A DNA stretch of 64,000 nt, from NCBI GenBank assembly GCA_029339505.1, contig JAQISU010000179.1:14098001-14162000 (forward strand), given 5' to 3'. A program made the position numbers and the translations under genes. The notes under the pieces were generated by a model. It saw only the letters and a program-made list of their open reading frames with translations. It made no database searches and was not told the DNA's origin. This document shows, piece by piece, positions 25,401 through 33,582 of the stretch (within the stretch, counting starts at the first letter, position 1; every line of letters starts with the position of its first letter). The stretch is from Unio delphinus (lineage: Eukaryota; Mollusca; Bivalvia; Unionida; Unionidae).

Positions 25401-26345
25401 TTTTGGATTAGACTGACACTTTTCACCCCACTTACAATACTGTTATTGAATTATTCAGTTACGGCTGTTATTGTCACAAATCTTATAATACCATGACTGA
25501 ATTATTTAGTGAGGTTGTTCTTCTACATCCCTCATAATACCATTGCTGAAAATTATTTAGTGAGGCTGTTCTTGTCACACCCCTTACAATACAATAACTG
25601 AATTATTTAGTGGAGGCTGTTCTTGTCACACCCCTTATAATACCATTACTGAATTATTTAGTGGAGGCTGTTCTTGTCACACCCCTTATAATACCATGAC
25701 TGAATTATTTAGTGAGGCTGTTCTTGTCATATCCCATACAATACCATGACTGAATTATTTAGTGGAGGCTGTTCTTGTCACACCCCTTATAATACCATTA
25801 CTGAATTATTTAGTGGAGGCTGTTCTTGTCACACCCCTTATAATAACATTACTGAATTATTTAGTGAGGCTGTTCTTGTCACACCCCTTACAATACCAAT
25901 ACTCAATTATTTAATTGAGGCTGTTCTTCTTGTTGTTGTTGTTGTAGGGTTTAAAGCCATTTTTCAGTACACGATAGGCTATACATGGTGCCCACTATTA
26001 TTGGAGGCGGAAGAACCTGGGAACACCCATGGAAAGGACCACCGACCCACGAAAAGCTATTGGCAAGCTTTATCACATAACTACATTAGCCGAATCTTAG
26101 ATTCGAACCCACACAGACAGAGGTGAGATGGCAGTTATCGATAACGGAGAGAGCTTTAAACCACTCAACCACTCGGGTCCCCCGGCTCTTTCTTGTCACA
26201 CCCCTCACAATACCATTACTGAATTATTTAGTTCAGGCTTTTCTTTTACAACCCTCATAATACCAGCACTTCATTATTTAGATGAGACTGTACTTTTCAC
26301 CCCCACACCCCTTACAATACCATTATTGAATGATTTAAAATTATG
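25400..26345. repeat. 52 bp minisatellite split by a SINE
   Basis: Units carry 'ataataccattactgaatta' and 'tttagtggaggctgttcttg'. About ten copies occur before 25928 and three after 26180. The related motif resumes at 27340-27590. The ORF at 25746-26126 is a repeat artefact running into the SINE. Confidence 0.92.
25928..26180 (-). mobile_element. tRNA-derived SINE, family 2, copy in the 52 bp array
   Basis: Minus-strand copy homologous to 422-690: plus-strand landmarks 'aaagccatttttcagtacac', 'gaccaccgacccacga' and 'cgaatcttagattcgaaccc'. The tail is seen as (ttg)n at the left. The flanks ggctgttctt and ggctctttctt are a degraded target duplication. Confidence 0.85.
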
Positions 26346-27263
26346 GATGACAATTAACAAGCTGCAGATGAATCACTGAGGCCATTATGATCACAGCACA
26401 AAGACTTTCTCATTCACATCCTTAACCTCAACCAGTAAATATCAGCAACACCAACATTAAATTCACACAGTATGTATGAAACCTCGGTGTTACTCGATTC
26501 AGTACTCTCACATTGCACAGACATGTCATGAACATATGCAATGCTGCATATCTGGAACTGAGATGCATCAGCTCCATTCGCAAATATCTTTCAGGTGATG
26601 TCACTAAAACACTCGTGTGTTCATTAGTACTTTCAAGACTGGACTATTGTAACTCAGTTCTCTCTGGTTTATCTCAATATCTATTCCAGAAACTTCAAAG
26701 AGTTCAAAAAACAGCTGCTCAGATCATCTTTAGTGTACCACGATCAGAGTACACCTCCCCTGGCTGCTCTGTACCCTGTACCCTACACTGACTATCCATT
26801 CGATCTAGAATCCAACACAAAATTTGTTCTCTGCACTATATTTCACTGATGGACTCCAGTCTGACATACCTATCTAGCCTCACCCATGTGTATACACCAG
26901 CAAGATACTTACCTCCTCTTCTGACAATCATATACTCATTATTCTGACTATGAAAATGAAGTCATATGGACAATATTCTTTTGCATACAATGGCCCAGCA
27001 ACATGGTATGATTTGTCCACTGAAATTAGACACAAAGACACAGTGATCCCTTTCAAGAGTGCTCTTAAAACTCACCTTTTTCGAATGTTAGAACAAACTT
27101 AAAGACCTGAAAATGTTTCCATCACCTTAAATATTTTCAGCATTTTTATTTGTTTTCTTCTATTTCATGGTGTTTTTTTTGTTTGTTTTGCTTTTTGTAT
27201 TCATATCATTAAAGATGTTGTAAAGCGCTTAGAGCTTCTAAAGAATATGCGCTTTACAAATTC

Positions 27264-27322
<59 letters not shown>
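26345..27322 (+). mobile_element. 5'-truncated CR1/L2-like LINE with (ATT)n tail
   Basis: Plus-strand fragments of the region C-terminal to RT: 'HVMNICNAAYLELRCISSIR', 'VCSLVLSRLDYCNSVLSGL' and 'KLQRVQKTAAQIIF', with frame damage. The 3' end reads 'ttgtaaagcgcttagagctt' and then (att)n of about 60 bases at 27258-27321. The copy on the other strand at 47658-49370 shares both protein and tail. It is inactive. Confidence 0.88.
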
Positions 27323-27323
<1 letters not shown>

Positions 27324-27339
27324 TATGCAAGGCTGTTCT

Positions 27340-28340
27340 TTTTACACCCCATACAATAACTCTATGGAATAATTTTGATGAGGCTATTCTATGTATACCT
27401 TCATGAATAATGTAGTTAAGGAAGATTTTTTACTAATACCATTACTGATTTTGTTTAGTTGAGGCTATTATTTTCACACCTTTTGTAATACCATTATTTT
27501 CACACCTTTTGTAATACCATTATTTTCACACCTTTTGTAATACCATTATTTTCACACCTTTTGTAATACCATTATTTACTCATGCAGTGTTCCAAACTAC
27601 TGCCATATGGGGGGTGGGGGCTGTTTTGGCATACTGACTAATGGTCTCTGTTCCAAATGAGATATAGTCAGCCTGAAATAGTCACTTATTCATCCATGAA
27701 AACAGATGGAATAGAAATTTAAATACCAGACTCTTATAAACCATATTGTTTCAGTACATAAATTTGAGGGAACTATAGTGGCCTGGTGTATCTGACATTT
27801 TGCTAAAGTTGTAAAGTATAAACTCACTTCACTTTGGTCAGAACAGTGACATTACACAATCTCAGTTTTCTGAGGGAGAGGAGACTTGACAGTCCAGAGA
27901 TGGAGTCCCAAAAAAGAAAAGAAAAAAGAAGGGACGAATGAGGTCTGAAAAGGAAAAGTGATGAGTAGAGATAAATATATTATAAGTCCAATAAGGACGA
28001 GGCAGTCGGAAAGGGAAGACTCAAGAAAATAGGAACATTGGAACAAAGTCGAGTAGAAGGTGATGCAATCAGTTGTGGATTCTCTGCTCATTTCACCACT
28101 CGTTACGATGATGTAATACATCCAAATTCAACACATCTAATAAATCCTGTTATCATTTAAGTTGATTTGAAATTATCACTATTATTTTGTTTGACTTAAT
28201 TTGTTATTTTACTTGTCTTTTAAAGGGGGCTCATATTGCATTATTTCTTTCCAATAATTTTGCCCAGTTCTCTGATAATATTCTATCTTTCACTCACACC
28301 AGGTCATAATATCGAGGGAAGTATATAAAAAAAATACAAA
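27340..28340. other. Repeat remnant and unique DNA, no gene
   Basis: Up to about 27590 there are four short copies of 'tattttcacaccttttgtaa' with 'taccat', related to the 52 bp array. The rest holds no supportable gene. Confidence 0.6.
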
Positions 28341-28342
28341 AC

Positions 28343-29142
28343 TGCTAAAGCTGTTAGATGAGAAGATCTCATACAATTACCCTATTAGCTAAAGCTGTTA
28401 GATGAGAAGATCTCATACAATTACCCTATTAGCTAAAGCTGTTAGATGAGAAGATCTCATACAATTACCCTATTAGCTAAAGCTGTTAGATGAGAAGATC
28501 TCATACATTTACCCTATTAGCTAAAGCTGTTAGATGAGAAGATCTCATACAATTACCCTATTAGCTAAAGCTGTTAGATGAGAAGATCTCATACATTTAC
28601 CCTATTAGCTAAAGCTGTTAGATGAGAAGATATCATACAATTACCCTATTAGCTAAAGCTGTTAGATGAGAAGATCTCATACAATTACCCTATTAGCTGA
28701 AGCTGTTAGATGAGAAGATCTCATACATTTACCCTATTAGCTGAAGCTGTTAGATGAGAAGATCTCATACAATTACCCTATTAGCTAAAGCTGTTAGATG
28801 AGAAGATCTCATACAATTACCCTATTAGCTGAAGCTGTTAGATGAGAAGATCTCATACATTTACCCTATTAGCTGAAGCTGTTAGATGAGAAGATCTCAT
28901 ACATTTACCCTATTAGCTAAAGCTGTTAGATGAGAAGATCTCATACATTTACCCTATTAGCTAAAGCTGTTAGATGAGAAGATCTCATACAATTACCCTA
29001 TTAGCTAAAGCTGTTAGATGAGAAGATCTCATACAATTACCCTATTAGCTAAAGCTGTTAGATGAGAAGATCTCATACATTTACCCTATTAGCTAAAGCT
29101 GTTAGATGAGAAGATCTCATACATTTACCCTATTAGCTAAAG
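28343..29142. repeat. 45 bp satellite-like array with palindromic core, about 18 copies
   Basis: A very homogeneous array. Each unit contains gctaaagctgttag and the dyad atgaga-aga-tctcat, followed by tacaattaccctattag. Variants are mainly 'caattac' versus 'catttac' and 'gctaaag' versus 'gctgaag'. High homogeneity means recent expansion or ongoing gene conversion. Confidence 0.97.
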
Positions 29143-29144
29143 AG

Positions 29145-29850
29145 CTTGTATGTCACTGGCAACTGTATATATAGATCAGTGTCATAATTATATTTAAATT
29201 GGATGCTACGATATATCAGACATTAAAAACTAATTTCCAGTCTCTTCTGGTGTTTTACATAATATTTGATGAATTTTTGACATTGGATTATTATTTGAGT
29301 CCTTAGGGCTTCATTGTCTAGTATTTGTTATCAATAATTATTTGCTGAAAAAAAATAAAATATTTGCAATATATTTAGCTGAAAAAAGTCAGAGATAAAC
29401 TTGTATGAAGCAAACAAATTAAGTTTGGTTGACCATTGCTTTAAATTTCATATCCAATATTTTTAACTTTCTATTTTTAACTCTTGATGGATGTTAAAGC
29501 ACTAAAATGATGGTCCTCGCTCCAAGGCAATTATTTGTTGCTGTAGCAGACATTGTTTAAAGTTATTAAGTATATTGCCTGTAATGGAAGCTCTGGTATA
29601 GTTGATGACCAGATGCAATCAATGGATTTTAGTTTAGGGCTAGAACACTTCTGGATAAATTAGGCTGATTGCTTGCTTGCTTGATTGATTGATTGATTGA
29701 TTGACTGTTGTTTTAATGGCAGATCACTACATGTGAAGTTACTTTATTTCAAGGCATTTAGATAGGCTGTATTGTGACCTATGATTTCTGCATCCAAGGC
29801 AGACGTTGGCCATTGGAGTGGTCCTTGTTTCTTGTAAATAACATTTTACT
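29145..29850. other. No gene seen
   Basis: AT-rich, with a short (gatt)n patch near 29685-29705. No coding region is supported. Confidence 0.55.
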
Positions 29851-29859
29851 GTATATACT

Positions 29860-30171
29860 CAACCGCTCCGGTGGCCTAGTGGTTAGAGCATCCGCCATGG
29901 AAGTGGGAAGTCGTGGGTTCGCTTTCCGAGTCATACCAATGACTTACAAAAATGGTACTAAATGCCGCCTCGTTTGACGCTCAGCATTAAGAGGTTAGTG
30001 TTAGGACTGGTTGGTCTGGTGTCAGGATAATGTGACTGGGCGGGACATAATGTTACATGTCTGTGGCATGATGCCCCAGTGTTAGATATAACTATAAACT
30101 GCCTCACTGAAGACATCGTAGTGATATGACAGAATTTTTTTAAAAAGCTATGTTAAAAATCCTAATGACAC
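29860..30171 (+). mobile_element. tRNA-derived SINE, family 1, with 12 bp TSD
   Basis: Head 'ccggtggcctagtggttaga', body 'gacttacaaaaatggtacta' and 'gctcagcattaagaggttag', and tail 'ttaaaaatcctaatgacac'. Perfect repeats actgtatatact lie at 29848-29859 and 30172-30183. It lies 1 kb left of the Polinton. Confidence 0.92.
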
Positions 30172-30184
30172 ACTGTATATACTT

Positions 30185-30335
30185 GTTTGGATCCAACTTC
30201 ATAGTCTCAGTGATAATGCACCAGCAAATCTGGGTCTATGCTGTTTGTTAGGAGTAATCAGTAGAAACAGGTAACATAAACCCTGATCTGCTGGCATGTC
30301 ATGTGATGGTAGATCAGGGTCTATATTTTTATGTT
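30185..30335. repeat. Palindromic repeat family copy
   Basis: 'accagcaaatctgggtctat' is followed by the inverted 'aacataaaccctgatctgct' and 'gtagatcagggtctat'. Same family as at 12826. Confidence 0.7.
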
Positions 30336-30339
30336 AAAA

Positions 30340-30865
30340 GTTTGTATGCATGGTACATGTAAGTTTAAATCATTAAAATACAGTTTAATTAATTTGTATA
30401 TGATATAAAATATATGATTTTGTTTGTCGTTTTTTAAGACCAGCCCTTCAGTTTTTGATGGAAACAGTTTCTCCCATACCATTACTACTGGAGGTAAATT
30501 GCTCTAAAGATGGTGGATAAAGGGAAATGGTAGTAAAAGCCTTTAACCTCATTATGACATCTGTAATATTATTGATTCAAACATAGCATAGCAAACTGAA
30601 ATATTGTATTAATATCTTTGGAGGCTCCAATGCAGAAAGGGGCTTTGTGGCATACATCTTGGTAATTGGTTTGTAATGCATGACTACATGCTAGCAGAGT
30701 GTGAAAAACCTGTTGCCTGTGCACTTCTGCATCTTGTTTTTCACTGATCATACTCATTGCTACAAAGCTGATAAGGCAATTTATTTCTGCTGTGAGCACA
30801 ACAGTCTTTGTCTTTGCTCTTCATAAGTTGTTCTAAGGTAGGATGTATTTACCAGTATTGTAAGA
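30340..30865. other. No gene seen
   Basis: AT-rich DNA; a 76-codon minus-strand ORF has no recognisable domain. Confidence 0.5.
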
Positions 30866-30867
30866 TG

Positions 30868-31000
30868 GGTTCAGGTGCAAACAACACAGACCCAGATCTG
30901 CCATTGAATAATGTGTTGACTGATCAGGGTCTGTGTTATTTGTTATACAGATCAGTCCGAACAAACTATTATATGCAGGTGCAATATGATTGCCTGGTTC
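30868..31000. repeat. Palindromic repeat family copy next to the Polinton
   Basis: 'aaacaacacagacccagatc' faces 'actgatcagggtctgtgtta'. It ends about 150 bp before the Polinton's left terminus and gives rise to spurious ORFs on both strands here. Confidence 0.75.
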
Positions 31001-31150
31001 CCACACTACCAGGAAATTGGGGAAAAGTCGGAAGAAACAATAAGTCAGGAATAACCCAGGAATTTTCCTCCACAACTTGACATGAAACAATTATGTAATT
31101 GAGTCATAACTGAATTGATCGTGAGTTAAATTTAGCTAGTTCAAACCAAA

Positions 31151-31443
31151 AGCAGCAGAGAGGGTGAATCCTACAACGTTTTTAGACAAAATTTGATTGA
31201 AATCCTAAAACGAGCCGTCTTATAATCTTATTTTAACCAAAAAAAGGTGAACCCTACAACGTTTTCAGACAAAAAATTGATTGAAATCTACATACGAAAT
31301 CATTTTAACTAAAAAAATGAAAACGATTTTTTAATCAATTTTGGTCGCAACTTGTTGTCATCCACCCTCTCTGCTGCTAAAGTTTTCAGTTCTGGGTTAA
31401 CAAAAAATAATAAAATGATTTTAACCGAATATTTGATCAAGTC
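31151..31443. repeat. Left Polinton terminal inverted repeat
   Basis: It starts agcagcagagagggtg and its inner boundary is ...ttgatcaagtc. An inverted copy of the first 16 bases lies inside it at 31363-31378, so the outer 228 bp are themselves bounded by inverted repeats. Two imperfect direct repeats about 82 bp apart (each with 'cctacaacgttttnagacaa' and 'ttgattgaaatc') lie within. Its innermost 23 bases encode the end of the ATPase. Confidence 0.96.
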
Positions 31444-32092
31444 CGATACGATATCGTGTCCGAGGATCATGTAGATTTATTGTTGCGAATCCGTGCGGAG
31501 TCGACTGAGCATAACTAAAGAAATCTCGAAATTGATTGAAGTCCATATCAGAACACCATGTCTGCCAAATATTTCGTAGCGTATGAGTATCAACTCCGTT
31601 GAATACAGACAATAAATTACAGTTATCTCTGATGACTTTTGGAACCTGAGTGTAGCGTTGAGTGACATATATCACGTCAGTGTTTTTGTGACGCCCACGG
31701 GAAAATATTCTAGCAGGATTTTTTTGTTTATCCAACATTATATCGTCGTATACGACTAAATTGTTAATATCTCCATCAATATCATCAATGCTCGGTGCTT
31801 CATCGATATCGGTTATAAACTCAATAATACCCTCTCCGGATTTTTCTACCGCGCTGTCGTTAAAATCTTTTAGCACTTCATAACATCGTTGATCATCTAC
31901 GCTAGGGGCAATTAAATACAACTTATCCCACTTCATCCATCTCATTATTAAATTGAGCAACAATTGCGTTTTACCGGATCCAGATGGCCCGATTATAATC
32001 ATCCGGATAGAGTTTGGTAGCGCTGCATGATGCTTAATTGGTTCTCTTGTTTTCGTCGCTGAAAAATCAATTATATCCATATTTCTATACAT
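31421..32092 (-). CDS. A32/FtsK-type genome-packaging ATPase
   Basis: This 223-residue protein would drive DNA into the capsid by ATP hydrolysis. It has a Walker A motif GPSGSGKT at residues 35-42 and a Walker B LVVYDDIM at about 112-119. The following 'SRGRHKNTDVIYVTQRY' (about 131-147) is the signature seen in poxvirus A32-like and Polinton ATPases. The length is normal for Polinton ATPases, which lack extra domains. It is transcribed toward the left end and its last codons and stop lie inside the TIR. Its ATG is only 5 bp from the divergently transcribed zinc-ribbon gene, so both must share a compact bidirectional promoter. No breaks. Confidence in the family is high. Confidence 0.95.
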   Translation of the reverse strand: MYRNMDIIDFSATKTREPIKHHAALPNSIRMIIIGPSGSGKTQLLLNLIMRWMKWDKLYLIAPSVDDQRCYEVLKDFNDSAVEKSGEGIIEFITDIDEAPSIDDIDGDINNLVVYDDIMLDKQKNPARIFSRGRHKNTDVIYVTQRYTQVPKVIRDNCNLLSVFNGVDTHTLRNIWQTWCSDMDFNQFRDFFSYAQSTPHGFATINLHDPRTRYRIGLDQIFG

Positions 32093-32097
32093 AAATT

Positions 32098-32283
32098 ATG
32101 GATCTATATTGTGTGAAGTGTAGAACGCGTACTGGCACAGATGATGTGACGACGATTACAACTAAAAATAACCGATCAGCGCTTTCTGGTAAATGCGTGC
32201 AATGTGGTACAAAGAAATTTAGATTTGTGTCTATGAAATCTGATTTAAAAAAAAACGAGGAGGTGATATCGCAGCCAAATTAG
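32098..32283 (+). CDS. Zinc-ribbon protein (DUF5679-like), 0-frame product
   Basis: The 61 residues carry CxxC pairs at Cys5/Cys8 and Cys33/Cys36 in the arrangement 'LYCVKCRTRT ... SALSGKCVQCGTKKF', a short zinc ribbon like the DUF5679 family often found in large DNA viruses and Polintons. The role is unknown; nucleic-acid binding is plausible. The last nine codons include the heptamer A AAA AAC (32250-32256) in the correct phase for -1 frameshifting, immediately followed by an open -1 frame encoding a phospholipase A2 domain. The 0-frame stop is TAG at 32281. The short protein and a longer fusion may both be made. Confidence 0.8.
   Translation: MDLYCVKCRTRTGTDDVTTITTKNNRSALSGKCVQCGTKKFRFVSMKSDLKKNEEVISQPN
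32250..32256 (+). promoter_or_regulatory. Putative -1 ribosomal frameshift site A AAA AAC
   Basis: The heptamer is aligned with the zinc-ribbon frame as A_AAA_AAC, the textbook -1 slippery sequence. Two bases downstream, ggaggtg (32259-32265) can pair perfectly with cacctcc (32328-32334), a 7 bp stem. The 2 nt spacer is shorter than the usual 5-9, so the stimulator, if any, needs testing. Confidence 0.6.
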
Positions 32284-32618
32284 CAAAACTCCCTGGAACC
32301 CCATGGGCAAAGTACCCCGGAGAAAAGCACCTCCCAGGATATAGCTACTGTGGACCGGGAACCAGACTTGATATCAGACTCAATAATCAAAATCAACCCA
32401 ACCCCGGTGAAGAACCAATAAACGCCATTGATAAGGCCTGTCACCTTCATGATGTTGCTTATAAAAGCAGCAATCTGCAACACAGGCATCTCGCGGATGT
32501 GAAATTAATTCATGCGTTAAATGCTATTCCTGATAAATCCTTCAAAGAAAAATTGTCTTCATTTTTGATAAAATCGGCTATGAAAAGTAAATTGATGTTA
32601 GGTGCCGGTAATTTATAA
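32256..32618 (+). CDS. Phospholipase A2 domain (parvovirus VP1-type), no AUG, -1 frame
   Basis: The frame runs 120 codons to TAA at 32616-32618. It shows the Ca2+-loop motif HLPGYSYCGPGT (about residues 26-36), the catalytic helix 'DKACHLHDVAYK' with the His-Asp pair at 65-66, and a downstream Asp in 'HLADVKLI'. This is the pattern of parvovirus VP1-unique-region PLA2, which breaches endosomal membranes during entry; such domains are also known from some Polinton-type elements. There is no in-frame ATG between the TGA at 32241 and the domain. The nearest signal is the A AAA AAC slippery site at 32250-32256, giving a zinc-ribbon-PLA2 fusion of about 173 residues. Splicing or non-AUG initiation are alternatives. 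A possible protease site (MLGAG) lies near the C-terminus. Its stop is 1 bp before the integrase ATG. Confidence 0.85.
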   Translation, partial: RGGDIAAKLAKLPGTPWAKYPGEKHLPGYSYCGPGTRLDIRLNNQNQPNPGEEPINAIDKACHLHDVAYKSSNLQHRHLADVKLIHALNAIPDKSFKEKLSSFLIKSAMKSKLMLGAGNL

Positions 32619-32619
32619 T

Positions 32620-33582
32620 ATGGAATCAATTTATTATTCTCCGAGGGGATACTGGAGGGGTAACGCTGCAATCAATAAACTCGCTAGAGCTGCAAAAGTG
32701 AAAAAAACCACTGCGGCTAATTGGTTATCCAAACAGGCACTATGGCAAATTTATCTACCACCGCCTAAACAAATTCAATTCTCGCATTTTGATGTGACCG
32801 CTCCTAATGAAGTTCATCAGGCTGATATATTATTTCTGCCACATGATCGTGGTTACAAATATGCGTTAACCGTAGTTGATGTTGCGAGTCGATACAAAGA
32901 AGCAGAACCGCTGAAAACAAAATCAGCCACTGAAGTAGCTTCTGCATTTGAAAGGATTTATCGACGAGGTCCTCTGCACTGGCCAAATCTATTGCAGGTT
33001 GATCCTGGCAAGGAATTTCAGGGTGCAGTGTTATCTACAATGAAACATCATAATGTCACCATACGACGAGGGCATACTGCGCTACATCGCGATCAGGCCA
33101 TTGTAGAACGATTTAATCGGACGATTGCTGAGCGGTTATTTGGATATCAATACGCAAAAGAATTCATTCAAGAAAAGCGATCCAGTGAATGGGTTAAAAG
33201 ATTACCATCTGTGATTACTGCACTGAATAACGAGATTACTAGAACAATCAACATGAAACCTATCAACGCGATTAAAAAGAAGTCAATACCCGTACAACCA
33301 CAAAAAGATTTCCCTAGAAACGCTAGCATTTCCCAACCAATTCTTGGTAGTAATGTCATTGTGAGGTACTTATACGAACCAGGAGAGCTTGAAGGGGGTA
33401 GAAAAAGGGCTACTGATCCTATTTGGAGCGTCACTACGCATAAGATATCTAGTATAACACGATCAACTGGTAGACCTCCAGTCTATAAACTGGATTCAAC
33501 TGCCCCTCAGCGGGGTTTTACTCGACAACAACTACAAGTGATTCCCGAGGATACTCAATTGCCACCGCATGGTCTTAACTAG
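32620..33582 (+). CDS. Polinton integrase (retroviral-type DDE/rve)
   Basis: It catalyses insertion of the element into host DNA. I start it at the ATG at 32620 (MESIYYSP), 1 bp after the PLA2 stop; an upstream GTG at 32602 would add six residues. From that ATG the catalytic triad is Asp69 (VHQADILFLP), Asp128 (LLQVDPGKEF) and Glu163 (DQAIVERFNR), a D,D(34)E spacing typical of the Polinton/Ty3/retroviral integrase fold. The C-terminal part (VRYLYEPGELEGG, DPIWSVTTHKI, RGFTRQQLQVI) is the chromo/SH3-like region of Polinton integrases. The N-terminal zinc finger is not evident. It converges on and overlaps the polymerase gene by 8 bp. Intact. Confidence 0.97.
   Translation: MESIYYSPRGYWRGNAAINKLARAAKVKKTTAANWLSKQALWQIYLPPPKQIQFSHFDVTAPNEVHQADILFLPHDRGYKYALTVVDVASRYKEAEPLKTKSATEVASAFERIYRRGPLHWPNLLQVDPGKEFQGAVLSTMKHHNVTIRRGHTALHRDQAIVERFNRTIAERLFGYQYAKEFIQEKRSSEWVKRLPSVITALNNEITRTINMKPINAIKKKSIPVQPQKDFPRNASISQPILGSNVIVRYLYEPGELEGGRKRATDPIWSVTTHKISSITRSTGRPPVYKLDSTAPQRGFTRQQLQVIPEDTQLPPHGLN

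Noticed and set aside
25746..26126. 126-codon ORF
   Set aside because: First half is the 52 bp minisatellite, second half is the SINE.
28343..29142. CRISPR-like array
   Set aside because: Units are contiguous with no unique spacers, and the sequence is from an animal genome.
30833..31090. ORFs on both strands beside the Polinton
   Set aside because: They arise from the palindromic repeat and share no protein similarity with known families.
32259..32334. 7 bp ggaggtg/cacctcc stem as a proven frameshift stimulator
   Set aside because: The spacer is only 2 nt and the loop is long; noted as possible but not claimed.
32602..32619. Integrase start at GTG 32602
   Set aside because: Overlaps the PLA2 end; the ATG at 32620 gives a conventional start and retains all conserved residues.
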